Shown here piece after piece: positions 48,401 through 59,700 of a stretch of DNA of 64,000 nucleotides (position 1 is the first letter of the stretch; each line of letters starts with the position of its first letter). The stretch covers positions 18,118,001 to 18,182,000 of the forward strand of contig OX387201.1 of the NCBI GenBank assembly GCA_947561715.1, read 5' to 3'. The notes below the pieces were generated by a model. The model had not been told where the DNA came from. It did no database searches and was given only the letters and a program-made list of their open reading frames with translations. The position numbers and the translations under genes are program-made. This DNA comes from Ascidia mentula. Taxonomy: Eukaryota > Chordata > Ascidiacea > Phlebobranchia > Ascidiidae.

Positions 48401-50784
48401 GATGAGACCTTCTAGAGTAAAATGAGTTTCGAAATTTGATTTTGTTTTGCATCTGTTGGTTTCAAGAAATTGGAAGTCATGCGGGATTTTTTTTTTTATT
48501 TTTACAGCGCAACGACTACTGGAAAGTATTTATTGCTCATCTGTTCAATGTAATCCGCACCTAATTGCACAGCAAAAAACGGTTTTTGCCAACATTATTT
48601 CGTTTTTATAGTTAGACAGGCCATTTTCTATGTGCGCACTAAACCTAGACTAATGGTATGAGGTTTGAATTTCCTGGTAAATATATCCATACAACGCAGG
48701 TGTAATTTTTCTCACTGTGACATCGCAGATTTTTGTTTGTGCCGCGGTTCGTCTGCAATGTATCAAGACTCCATTCGACAAACAGTTGTTTTCCTTCGAA
48801 CCACAAAAAAAGCAAATTTCGGACCCGAAAAGATGGGCTATGCTTGAAGGAATTCGCTATATATGTTTTGGCGCATGGCAACTGTTGCTGGGAGGAGAAG
48901 TCATGGATGATCTAATTGCTAATGGTACAAAAGTTCACAGTGCCAACGCAACTGACACCCAAATTGTTTTGCGAACCTCGTCAATTAAAGCGAAAGTCGT
49001 TGCAAGCTCGAACAACGGGTCTTTATTAGGAGAATAACGCTCTTTCATCTGAAAATAAACTCTCAAACCACTTTCGTTTGGTGAGAGATAATTTGCTCTG
49101 GCGCAACTTAATGTTTATCTGGTCGTTAAGATTATTAGCGGCCGCTTCGTAAACCAACCACACGAGCGGGTACGCCTCAATCTGATTATTACGGGTTCAC
49201 GCCTGGTGCAACGTTAGCGTGTTTAATTGCCATCACTCGAAACTCCTATTGGAAGCCAAACGAAAAAGACTTTTGACACATAATAATACTAAAATACAGA
49301 CATGCTATTTAACAGTGATGCGTTTGGCCGAATTCGGACACCCGGCCCCGGTCAGATATTAACCAAGATTTAGTATCCAGATAATGCACATAATTTTACC
49401 AGATAGCTGGGAGAGCATTTTTGACATAAAATCACACAAACATTTTGCAAATGACTCGTTTTTCGGGACCCTGCTGTAAAAAAAACGATATTTGCGTAGT
49501 TTTCAATTTAATTTGAGGGATGCAAATTGATATGTGAGATAGATTTAGCAAATACACGCGTTTCTTTCTTGAATTCCCTTGTAAGGCAATAGAAGTTGTG
49601 TTGTGAGCACCAAACATCGCAGGATCCTCTTGTTATTTTGTCCCAGAACTATTTCTCACCAAAAGTCGCCCGCAATGTTAAGATCTCCTTGTGAAAGGCA
49701 ACCAAGCAGAAAGCACATCCCCACCCATTCCGAAATTTTCACCCAAGAACCTTTTATGACACTTTTAAAAAACTTAATCAGGAACCAATGCTGCGTATTT
49801 AGATTTGTTCCATTCTGCGCTGTATGCGCTATATGGAAAACATACTGTTATATAGTTTCGTTGGAGCGAATTCATATCGTTTCATCGTTCAAGTACACGG
49901 TGGACTTTGTTATTTTATGCGAATTGACACCAAGTAAATGTCTCCCATTTGGCCTTGCGATTCTGTAGGGGTGTTTTTGCTGTAAGTTGTGACATCGGCA
50001 ACTTTGTGTCCCATCGTGTGTGACTGTTTGTCTTGACCACAAAGAAAATATTTGAAAAACATTCGTCTCCAAGATTGCCTGCACGGTAATAAAATCCACG
50101 CCAACTTCACAGCGTTTTTAAACAAGTTACTTGTGAGTGGGGTTGGAACGTTCGTAAAACTTCCAAACACAACAAAGGTGGTTTTACAGCAGGCAAGTAT
50201 TCGGACTCAGGTATGTCTTCTTCCGTTTTCTGCGCGGTTTGGCCTTGAGCAGACCGCCGACATTTATCACATCAAAATCGCCGCGTTTGTTTACGCAACT
50301 GAGGCCAAAGCCGCACCCACGTAATCGGATGTGTGGTTTTGCGATCAATCTCTTCTGTGTCAACTATAACGAAAAATCTATGCGAGACAACGTATTCTGG
50401 AGCCGTTTCCGAAGGTTTGGATTTCGGCGCTTTTCGACAGTGAGAAACTTCACGTTGAAATAAAACAGCAAAACTTTTCAGCTCTTAGATGACACAAGTA
50501 TTTTGTAGATGGATTTTCACCAGCAGCTTTATCGAAAACGTTTGGTTCAAGAGACTGCCAGTTGCATGCATACGCATATACACTGCAAACACAAAGTTTT
50601 CACTAATGAACATATTCACCACGTGCGGAAATCAATGCTGTGTTATTTGTGGTATTTGTAAATTGTTATTGGTGAGTTTAAGTCCTGCTAAAACATAACC
50701 TGCGATTGTTTAGCATTGCTTACCTGATGCGGAAAGATAGGTCAACAGTACCAGAAAGGCTGAATGCAGAAGTCGCTTCAACAT
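28589..50784 (-). CDS. DUOX: Dual oxidase (DUOX), complete, 33 coding exons
   Basis: DUOX proteins are plasma-membrane NADPH oxidases that release H2O2, with Ca2+ control through EF-hands. Exons: 50724-50784, 46444-46521, 45032-45193, 44388-44578, 43665-43796, 42454-42595, 41912-42078, 41522-41615, 40878-40989, 40139-40253, 39434-39589, 39000-39113, 38648-38826, 38231-38355, 37768-37920, 37158-37315, 36669-36830, 36036-36221, 35552-35771, 34969-35062, 34440-34612, 34109-34141, 33626-33734, 32616-32806, 32258-32488, 31572-31755, 31202-31325, 30702-30881, 30243-30413, 29763-29921, 29319-29474, 28946-29074, 28589-28711. All phases agree. The 4,764 bases encode 1,587 residues plus TAA; human DUOX1 is about 1,550. 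Order: signal peptide, peroxidase-like domain, first helix, PH-like cytosolic region, two EF-hands, six-helix ferric reductase, FAD and NADPH domains, terminal HHFENF. No frame break was seen, so it looks functional. No head-to-head DUOXA partner is visible. Confidence 0.96.
30473..30639 (+). repeat. Hammerhead-bearing inverted-repeat element, decayed core
   Basis: Terminal inverted repeats of about 36 bp pair 30473-30508 with the right end at 30639; both carry GTGAG and TGTGCACAT blocks. Inside lies the CCACAAAGTGGA module. The right arm holds CUGAUGA at 30589-30595 and a good stem II, but the GAAA block reads GACA and the cleavage triplet is lost. The element fills most of the 288-bp DUOX intron 28 and is antisense to it for the plus-strand hammerhead. 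No clear target duplication is seen. Confidence 0.65.
30702..32806 (-). other. DUOX: DUOX ferric-reductase membrane domain (exons 24-28)
   Basis: Exons 24-28 encode the helices and heme-binding histidines: ENYR-like [37 protein letters not shown], then ITMHRIIAW and [22 protein letters not shown], and [21 protein letters not shown]. The paired His spacing fits the two b-type hemes of NOX enzymes that carry electrons across the membrane. Confidence 0.88.
31306..31417. repeat. DUOX: Tandem duplication doubling the DUOX exon 27 acceptor
   Basis: 31306-31360 (55 bp) is repeated at 31361-31417 (57 bp) with few changes. Each copy contains the first 20 bases of exon 27 and its TTCTTTGCAG acceptor. 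Only the exon-proximal acceptor keeps the frame. Use of the distal copy would add about 55 bp and soon meet TAA. Confidence 0.88.
33350..33535 (+). repeat. Hammerhead-bearing repeat element, right part
   Basis: From GGTACC at about 33350 through CCACAAAGTGGA and GTGTGCCTGC this matches the internal module at 3592-3670. It continues into the complete hammerhead and ends near the GCAATATTATGGC block, which has its mirror image beside the 3.46 kb copy. No left hammerhead arm is recognisable. It lies in DUOX intron 23. Confidence 0.65.
33442..33501 (+). ncRNA. Type I hammerhead ribozyme, complete, best copy
   Basis: Stem I has 7 perfect pairs (33442-33448 with 33495-33501). CUGAUGA is 33449-33455. 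Stem II has 5 perfect pairs (33456-33460 with 33464-33468, loop UAC). GAAA is 33469-33472. Stem III is short (33473-33475 with 33490-33492) around a loop containing the palindrome GUGUACAC. GUC ends at 33494, the predicted cut site. Every invariant hammerhead residue is present. The short stem III and self-complementary loop suggest activity as a dimer, as reported for other metazoan hammerheads. It lies in DUOX intron 23, antisense to DUOX, so it would be made only from a plus-strand transcript. Confidence 0.88.
34440..35771 (-). other. DUOX: DUOX EF-hand Ca2+ switch (exons 19-21)
   Basis: Exon 19 holds a canonical loop [12 protein letters not shown] at about residues 881-892, and exon 20 a second, [12 protein letters not shown], at about 917-928. 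Both keep the acidic and Gly positions needed for Ca2+. Exon 21 encodes the degenerate third helix-loop-helix ([17 protein letters not shown]). Ca2+ binding here relieves autoinhibition in known DUOX enzymes. Confidence 0.88.
36036..37315 (-). other. DUOX: DUOX cytosolic PH-like region (exons 16-18)
   Basis: After the first helix (end of exon 15 into exon 16) comes a Lys/Arg-rich linker ([14 protein letters not shown]). Beta-rich segments follow ([28 protein letters not shown]), then a helical stretch ([21 protein letters not shown]). Their position between the first helix and the EF-hands matches the PH-like domain of DUOX proteins. Confidence 0.75.
36268..36490 (+). repeat. Hammerhead element with both inverted arms
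   Basis: The left arm (about 36280-36333, minus sense) and right arm (36414-36480, plus sense) are inverted copies: GCTGCATACAGATGGC on the left mirrors GCCATCTGTATGCAGC on the right. The right hammerhead has 6-7 stem I pairs and GAAA at 36441-36444, but CUGAUAA instead of CUGAUGA at 36421-36427. The left copy has lost its CUGAUGA block and has AAAA for GAAA. The spacer carries the family block GCCTAGTTTAGTGCCCAAC. It lies in DUOX intron 17. Confidence 0.7.
39960..40112 (+). repeat. Hammerhead element with inverted arms; right core intact
   Basis: The left arm at about 39965-40010 (CACAGTTTTGACC, then CTGGTGACC)is a decayed inverted copy of the right arm. The right hammerhead keeps CUGAUGA 40064-40070, GAAA 40084-40087 and GUC ending 40101. 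Stem III is helped by GUGUACAC, but stem II has a mismatch and stem I pairs poorly. Activity is therefore doubtful. It lies in DUOX intron 10, antisense. Confidence 0.65.
42269..42321 (+). ncRNA. Hammerhead ribozyme copy, decayed core
   Basis: Stem I is good (AGCUGCA with UGCGGCU, one wobble). GUC, a UGGCCA-type stem III and most of stem II are present. The core has lost one A (CUGAUGGAC) and GAAA reads AAAA, so cleavage is not expected. It lies in DUOX intron 6, antisense. Confidence 0.65.
44089..44145 (+). repeat. Degenerate tRNA-like sequence (tRNA-Gln-like)
   Basis: ATGGTGTAATGGAC resembles the D-arm/A-box of tRNA-Gln, and GGGGTACGATTCCC is a near-perfect T-arm/B-box 30 bp on. The anticodon arm does not fold. 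This is a tRNA-derived repeat or pseudogene in DUOX intron 4, antisense to the gene. Confidence 0.45.
45258..45310 (-). repeat. tRNA-derived repeat fragment
   Basis: On minus, AGAAGTTGTTGGTTCGAATC followed by CCGGTG looks like the 3' half of a tRNA with an intact B-box (45261-45274). The 5' half is not clear. It lies in DUOX intron 2. Confidence 0.45.
46522..50723. other. DUOX: DUOX intron 1, 4.2 kb
   Basis: No exon or gene is supportable inside. A weak hammerhead-like remnant occurs at about 48398-48420 (CACAGATGAGACCTTCTAGA). An hAT-like start, CAGGGATCAGCAACCCTTTG, begins at 47312, but no matching right end or 8-bp duplication was found. Open frames of up to 106 codons show no motif. Confidence 0.5.
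50724..50784 (-). other. DUOX: DUOX first coding exon: signal peptide
   Basis: ATG at 50784 starts [20 protein letters not shown], a basic start and hydrophobic core typical of a signal peptide, and a GTAAGC donor follows. The one-base carry-over matches exon 2, 4.2 kb away. This start gives the expected position of the extracellular YDGWYNN motif about 30 residues in. Confidence 0.85.
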
Positions 50785-53700
50785 GTTTTCCTTTTTCCTC
50801 CTTCCACTGCTTGTAGTTTTCACTGAACCAGTCTATAGTGTAACAGGTTTCCTAAACCGATATTCTAAAGCAATTCTGCAACAAAAACGTTTCACATAGT
50901 GATTAAAACAAGTAGAGCGGAGGAAATGAATAATGTAGAATGGCCGGCATACCGGAATTCGACCACTATTTGCTACACGAGAGCACTTCTATGCCGCTTT
51001 GTTGTTATTTGACTAAACTGAGCTATTTAAACCTCACGGCGTGGCATCGCATTAATTTGACGTTGGTGGCTTTGATCGAAAATTTATTCCCAGATAAAAA
51101 TGGTGTGCAACGAGTTCATGATAAAAAACAACAACTTAGTGCATAAAGGTCATGTTGTAATGTTACAAGCTGGGCGCTGACGTTGTGGGTGCCAGAATCG
51201 TCATATTCATTTATATAGGTCACTGCACATGGCGGGGAAATAGTTGGTGACTAGACAGGAAAGAATGATCTGTGCTACATTTTCCTTCCTTGCCTGCTGT
51301 GTTGGCGACCAGCATTTGTTAAGCAGTTTGTTGTAATCATTTCTCATCTACTTAATCAACTACTGGCGTTTCGACACAAAACACATAACACCTCTCGTAA
51401 GCCCGTGCCCAACGACTAAACACCCAATTCTGCGATAAAAATCTTCCGTTACTTCCTGAAGTTTGTGTGTTAAGCAACCAGGATGAGTTACGGTTGAATT
51501 GTCGCGTGCATCGCATTTTTGTGAACGGGGACGCACCACAAGGCAACAAAAAGAATGTTTCTGCGTGATTCTTTTGTCTGTCAATATCCGCACAAAATGA
51601 CGGTTCCCTCTCTTTGAAAATCCACACTGCCCTGTCAGGTTTTATCAACCATAAGAAAATGATATTGTTTGTAGCGTCTTTTTGGAACAAATATCCTATC
51701 CCATGTGAATTAACCACAAGGCAAAACACTCTATTGCGGTGTTTAGACATTCCCAGCACAACAAAAGACTACTTCTGTCCAACGACACAACTGGTTGCCT
51801 TGTAAACTTCAAGTCAATAATGAGACATGCAATGGTACGTTACAAACCTTAGCAACATTAATCGGACCTAATTAGTCAGCAAGTCGAATAACCGATGAAA
51901 ACTCGATACCGCATTCTTGTACAAACGTTCTCAGGATTACTTGTCTTTTAAGCGTTTTGTATAAGACGAAGTTAAGAATGTGATCCCAAAATTGTAAACC
52001 AAATGTAAAGCTAAGTCAACTCTTTGGCAAATTTAACAAAACATTCTTGATATAATTCCAACAAAAAAGTTACGCACAAGAATCAAACACGGGCGTCAAA
52101 TAACGAGTACTTCGGAGAAAAACACATATCAGATCTGCTGATACCAAACTAAGCGTCATAATAAAACTACACCGCAAAACCTTGTTGTCACAAGCATTTA
52201 TCTCCCATAAAAGTTCTTTCTTCGTTGGGCCAACAAGACGTCGGTCACGCTCGAAAAAGCGGTTTTCGTCCGGTTAAAAATCCCATCCTTTGTATGCATC
52301 TTTGCGATAAAATTCTCGCTTGCAAAAAAAGTTACTAACTGATGGAGATTATATTCAATCATTACAAAAATCTGTTTCTCATTTACCGAAAACATTGATG
52401 ACAAATTAAAATCAAAGTTCACCGTCAACTAAAGTGGAAGTTAAAACAACTTAACCAGTTACAACATTCTCCACGCAACTGCACATGCTGCATTTAACGT
52501 TGAAGTTCATTGCCGCAAAATCATTCGTGCCTTACGATGAACATTCCTAGTTACGTCACAGCTAAATAGATAAGGCGCCGCCACTGCCTCCCGTATCGTG
52601 GCAAGGCAACCTTTTTTCTGGTTCGCGCGTGCTGGTTGCAGATCCTTTGCCCAAACGCAGCCACACAAATTTAGAAATCTTTGCAATGGCGTGTGCCGCA
52701 TGCGCCACAATGACTCAAAGTAACTTCTGAACTTGTGCCGCAAATGTTTCAAAAAGATAAAAATTATCCAATCCTCATTAAAAGTGCCTCTAATTCCTTT
52801 CGATAAAAATTATTCCTTCATGTCCTTCTTAATTTTATGACAAAGCAGTAAACGAATTATGCTGACGTCATCAGAAAACAAAAACCTCATACTATTGCGT
52901 TGTACTGCGGTATTAAGTGCCGAAAACTCCATCATACTGTTTAGCCCAACTTCCATTAGCTTGAATGGCCGGTGTTCATTTTACATTCTGCCGCTACTGA
53001 AGGAGAACCCAAGCCTTTGTTTCTTTGACACGAGTAAATACTTCGACTGTTGTTCGCGCGCCACGTGCTCTGGTTTCAATGAACTCGTGGCGTCATTTGG
53101 AAATGCGACAGACAACAACGCAGACACGAGATGCACAACCCAAAACGATTATACGAGCTATATTTGTTCTAAACTATCCACCACGTGCCAAACATTTGTA
53201 TTGCCTTTTTTAGAGGTATTTCATGTAGGCAAAGAAGGTCGAAAATGGCACTTGAAAAACATCATTTTCTAACATTCCTGGTCAAAATCATCTTACGCGC
53301 TGTCGTGCCCCATTCAACAGTCATGCACTGCGTTGTCTATCCCTGATCTGGTGGGAACGGTGAACGAATACTTGCGGCTCTAACAAATCGTCATAACTTC
53401 ATCATGGTAACAAAAAACGCCAAGAGACAACAGTACTCTGCGTTACGGACGATTAGGTTGGTCACGTGGTATCCTGGTCGCGCAGTTTTTACGAGATTTA
53501 CGGACTACGTGGTTGCTCACAGAAGTCAATTTACCTTCTTACCATTAGTAGAATGTTATCGGACCACAAGACACAAAACCTTCCGTTTGGAACGTTTGTA
53601 AATACGCATGTTGCAACATAAAATTTACTGTGTCAATTTTCATCATTTTGCGTGTATCATTCTTGCACGGTTGACTGCGTACAACCAGTAGCGGTAACGA

Positions 53701-56700
53701 TAACGCTACTTATCTTGGCACCACGAAGCTACGCTAAACCGAGTTTTTAAATACTCGAAATCTCAATGACGTTCAGTACCTGAAAAACACCAAGCGTTAA
53801 CCAGGGTGGAACCTGACTCAAGCCACGTTAGGTCGCCACCAAATCCTTCACGTGTCACACTTCGCTGCACGTGGTAAGCTACGCTCTTTCGACCAAGGAG
53901 TCTTTCATCAACGACAACGATACAAAGACTTTGTTTTACCTCAAACGACTGCCTGCAGTAATTGTTTCAGCGCCTTTCGACCATAGCATGGAAATGTAAA
54001 CTGAAGTAGTTCGCAAGTGTTTGATAACGTGCATAACATTCGGCTTTTTTTAAGTTGAAAGAAATACACAGAAAATCTGCCTTAAATTAGTATGACGACA
54101 AGCGATACTACTTTGTTCAAGTAATGGAATGCGTATGACGTACCCGAAAGCATTTAGTTTTCGTGTTTTTTGTGAACAAAGCTAATATTTTAGACGTCAC
54201 AAAATCCTTCTACTTGCTCGCGCGCTTTTGCCCCACAACCGCCGGGGTGCCCAGACAAAAGAAAATCCTTATTATCTGGGCTTTCTGTTGGACTACCTCG
54301 AGTTAAAACGAAAAAAATGGAACTGGTTAGGGCATAGTTGGCACCAACGCTTTTTACTGACTTTGGTGGGTGAGTTTTTGCGCAGTACCAATTGTATTGC
54401 TGCAAAAGGTAGAAAACATGGATGGTAAGCCATTCATTCCTTAAGCAAACCTGCGTCTGATAATCTCCTAAAAATAATCACTAAACAAAATTAACAGACC
54501 CCTGTCAGGGCCGAACGAGCACTTCAATTTTCTTTTCTACAAAGTTACTTGCCGCTATAATTTGCTATAACACAAACTTCTCTGGGCTGCATCGCAACAA
54601 GACGGCAAGATTGACGGGAAGTTCTTCAACTTTGGCGGCGCTAACAAACAAACGCTGGGCCTCAATTGGGGGTGTTGGGGCAGTGGCACAAACGTTGCGT
54701 GTAAACTTTTTTTCACAGAAATTCTGCAGATTTGAAATGCTTAATTTTTTAGGCCCAGCATGCATACGTCGTATTGCAAGTTGATAAACAACAGAGCTCT
54801 AAATTTGCTGCAGACGACTTTCTCCAAACGACAAATTTAAACATTTATAAAAAACACCTCCACACATGAAAATATCTAGCCGTTTTATTCATCGTGGAAT
54901 AAGCTACCTTAATTAGCACGAGTACGAGAATGTGGTTTAACATAAAAGTTGCTGCACTAGAGATCGTACAATTTGCATAAATAGATTTTAACAACGAAAT
55001 TTAGTAGAAGCACGGAAAATGATCATACGACGCCTAAATGACCAATTTGCACAATAGAATCAACACGTTTACTGACAGTAGTCACGCTTACCGTTTATAT
55101 TCTAAGCAGCGGACGCCAAACAATATCGCAGCACTTTCACATCCGATGAATCCACAGCGTAAATATGTGGTTTATTTCCTCGCTGCAAACTCTTATAACC
55201 CTCCGAGAGACACCTTGCCTTTTTCCCGCCTGGGTAAGCACCGAGTGTCAACATTTGACAAGTTTCAAAATCCTTTTGTTTGCTGCCGATTGTAAAAGGG
55301 GAAACCGCCTGACTCACTGGACGCGAGACAAAATGCTGGGGCCAAACTTTTGTGTTTGAAATTTGAACCTAAACGCGGGGGTGTCTAAAATTTAGTGTTT
55401 GAAATTGCCCATGTCGTTGCCCATGCCCCGACAAAGTTTGGCGATTGACGACTTCGCGCTGAATGTTATTTAGGGCAGCGTACTTTAGTTTTGCACTATA
55501 ATAGAAAGTCACAAAAATACTAAGCAATCTGTGTAAAGTATGAAACACCAGACCAACTCTAACTTTCGAAAAAGCTCACTTTAATTCCTAGTCGGCGTAT
55601 GCAGCGTCTGACGAAACAGATTGCTTTTGTGTCTCCTTGGCTCGCACAGCTTCTTTGGTTGAAAAAAGGAAGTTTTGTAAACAAAACCGGTTTAACACAA
55701 ACAGACTTTATACAAAACTTTTTTACAGCTAAACGTATTCGACTTTTCTGCTAAACATAAAAACATTGGATTTAGTGACTTAATACAAAACCTATGCAAC
55801 AAATAGGCACGAAGCTTTCTAACCAATACCTTTGTTACTTGCTTTACACTAAATTATCATTATGTCTGCGCATATCAACGTTCCAAATGAGAACAGTTTG
55901 AGAAAACTCGTAACTGCACGTTTATGGGCTGAATAATGAAACATACGGTTTGTAAATCTCGAAGATCGCTTCCTTTAGAATACGCGCCGTAAATCCGCCC
56001 CCCTTCTGTATCCCGTTATCTTCGTGTGCATCCGGTAGCGGTAACTGGACTGGACGTTGTATCGGGATTGCCTGTGTTTTAAAAACATACGCGAAATCTG
56101 CGACTGAGTTAAGTCACCAAACGGCCACGACCTGAGACAAAGCACGCTTCAGACAATCCTTTAATCAGTTGTTAAAATCGTATCACGGACGTCTTTTACG
56201 TTGAGTGCGACAAAATATAAACGTTGGGCGGCATTTGTTAAAAAATGCGTTTTAGGATGGTTTAGAAATAAATTTCACAACGTCAATTCATATTTAAAAA
56301 TAAACAATAAATTAGTAATGAGTATAACAGTTTTTGTCATGCGTACGCTTAATCATTGATGGGTATGAACTTTATATGGTATATGCGTGATATATGTGTG
56401 ATATCACAACGGGAAATTAAAAATCATATTTAAAAATGAACAAAAAGCATGCTTTTTTGTGTGGCTTGTTTAAAAATTGTTGCAAATTGCAAAATAATAT
56501 TCTCACCGATGGCGAAGGTTAAAAATACTCCGTTTACACAATTGTTATCGACAGAAAATAAGAAAGCGCACAAAAAAGTCTCGTTTTTTGCAAGCAAATG
56601 TTTCCCGAATCGACTTCTGCTTGGGGAGAGGGGCATGCCATTCTAAATCTCGAAAAGCAGTTCTTCCCTAACCGTAGGGCTTCGCGAAGGACACCCCATA

Positions 56701-59700
56701 ATATAAAACATAGCGTCAGTTTCAAGGCAATGTCTGATGTATGTTAAAGGTTTGTTCTACGCGTTTGCATTTAGACCGCTTCAAGTTTCGGCGCGTTTTT
56801 GTCGATTTTGCCGTAAATCGAACGTTGAAGTCAGTGCATAAGGTATTTGCATTGTCACGAAACAGCCAATGCCACGTGAGAAATGGACAGGAGCCTGTGT
56901 CACGTGACTGTAGCCCAGTCAGGAGCACACGGACGCGAGGTGATTTGTGTTGGATCAAGCGTAAAATGCACTCCAGTACTGCGGGCTAAATTAGTCACAA
57001 AACACCGTCTTACAGCCTCGTTTCACGACTGGGTGATTTCATCAAAATGTGAACGTCTGTCATAAATGCACCGCATTCCTTTCCGACCCTGAAATTCCAT
57101 ACAAGAAGCAAGTCAATTTCGGCAAAATCAAATAACACATCAGCTTATATTTCATGAGCACAATGATGACTATAGAATGGTATTGGTTTTCAGTAAATCG
57201 CGTTCCCATTCGTTATGTTTGGTTTAGCTGATGCCTAATATGAGATAGTTTCGCCGTAAACACGTGCGACAGCAAACGTGTAATATCATAACTTCTGCAT
57301 GCCTTCTTCCCATACCTGAACGTTACACAAATTGTTGTATGTTGCAACTCCTCGCAATGGAAAAGATGAACGGGGCAACTTTCCATAGCAATCAACCATA
57401 ATGAACGAGGATAAAATCTCCATGCAACGCTGGAAAGGTTTGCACGAACTTCACGGCTGTTTCCCTGTTGCTACCCATCGGGGTTTCCCTAATTTGGGTA
57501 ATGTTAGGCTAGCGCACCAAAAAGCTTTTCGTTTTCGCGTAAGTGGCTTGCGCGGTCTGCTGGAATTTTACGAGAACTGAACAACGGGGACTTCTGCTGG
57601 TGTCTCTACGAAATTTTTGTAAACACGCGTTTGCAGCAAATTTATGAAAACAATCGGAATGCACAACTTTGGCGTATAAACGATTCATGAAATGACGGTT
57701 TTATTATTACCCCAGTCGTAGTGACAATTACTTGGAGTGTGGTTTGTAGAAACTTTTGAGATGCCTCGAACTACGCAATGAAAGTTTAAAATGAAATCTG
57801 AACAGTTTGGATCACAGTAAATAGTATTCTTTTGGCATTGCTCAAAAGGCCCCACATTCAAAAGATTCGGCCTCCGCGAAGGGTTGTGAACAGTAAAAAA
57901 CAATGGTTAACTTACACTTACAATTCCAACATAAAAATTGCCAACAACAAAGCCCACTCGATTGTTTGTTTGATTGCGTACGCAGTTATAAACACGTAAA
58001 CAAGAGATACTGTAAATACGGTGTTACTAGCAACAAGCTTTCGTCATTTTTGGCGGTCTTGTAAAACAGACAGCTAAACGTGCCAGTAAATAGCCAAGGG
58101 GAAAAGTGACACATTCTTCCTTTTCCGTTTTGTCCCAAATTTGTGCAACTGTGGCTTAAGTGAGGCTGTTGTCGGAATTCAACTTTAGATTTTTTCATTT
58201 TGTTTGGTATTAAATCACAACAAACGTTTTGCTTACAGTTGTCGCAAAATTCTGTCCCGCATTTTATGCTTTATAATATTACAAAAACTTGTTTGTTGAA
58301 AAACACAGAAATACGACCAAAGAATTAAGTAAACACAATCAGGCTTTTGAGGGAAAAAGCCGTTTTGGCGCAAGGATCTGTTTTGGAGTACGCATAAGTT
58401 TGCGTGGATAACCTATTGTTGGCGATAAAAATCCTTCAATATCACGGAAACAATAATGGTTTTCATGAGCCCCCTTTTATATTCAGCGGGATTTACCTTA
58501 AGACTAACCGTGTGGCATATTGCGCCGCCCTCTTTCGTGTGGCCTCGGTAAACATGCAAAGTCATTTAGATTTTGAATTAAGATTGTGTTACAAGTAATA
58601 AGTCTAAGTGGTGATTCAGAATGCGTATTATTGTTGCCAAATGTGAAATGCAAAATACGCCTTTCCGATAAAAAGCCCGACAGAGTCATTAGAATTTTAT
58701 GTTAAAAGTTTAAACCGAATTTACGTTTAATTGAAATCTAACTACTTTTTTGAAGCCGCTTGACGTTATGACTAAATCAGGAATGTTCGGTTTTTTGTTT
58801 TGTCGACTTTAACCAGACTGTGTTTGTCGAGCTAACATCGCCCGAAACTCCAGCACGGCCGCAACACAAGTTTCACTTTAACTGTTTGGAAAGCAAACAG
58901 GTCTGTGTTTTGTCTGTCGCAGTCAGTTGTCCTTCGCTCGCGTTGACGTCACACCGTTTATCGCAATTTCCCCGACAATTCTTTGCACGTCTTCAAAGCA
59001 CTACTTTCCATACTGTACTTGATTGGGAGTGAAAAAACATACATAAGACCACAATATATTTTTTCCTATATTTTCTACAATGCTATCAACGCATTTGGTG
59101 TCAGACGTTTTTTAAACCTTACTGTATATAGCATTTCATGCCCTTGTTATATAAGTTACGACAGCGTGGCAAATATCAGCACGGATGCATGTAAGGAAAG
59201 CTTACCAAATCACCTTGTTAACATATACATACGTGTTGGGGTGATCCCTCCAACAAGGCGTAAATTGAATGCATTACGATATCGTCACATTCTTGTGTTT
59301 GAGAAAAATCAGCTTTTTTATTTAAGGCAAACAAGTATGGCGCAAATCTGAAATTAGTTTGTAGTCACAGTCATAAGTTTCGGCAAAGTACTGCCTGTCT
59401 TGATGCAATACAGATAGCGACAACAGACCTACGTACGCGCGTTAAAAATAGCGTAGGGTAAAATATGTCACAAATTTCCCAAGAACTAAGATTAATTGTG
59501 TCGGCATGTGGATATAGGATTGCGAAAGGGTGAAAATAAAACAGGCCAACAATAGGCTACACAGAGAGGGTGGTGTTTGCCGAGCTGTTAACATACTTGC
59601 TTTGCACTTACCTAAAATGGTCATGATAGAATTGGATGACGGTTGTTTAATGTACGTCATCAAGGAACCAGGATATATCAGATGTTAGTTGCGCCCAAAC

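Noticed and set aside
48398-48430. Possible further hammerhead copy
   Set aside because: Only GATGAGACCTT and weak flanks match; no closing stems or cleavage triplet.
51352-51759. 135-codon minus-strand frame
   Set aside because: No motif or context; overlapping frames are equally long.
52859-53272. 137-codon plus-strand frame
   Set aside because: Composition is unremarkable, with no motif and no splice or promoter context; likely chance.
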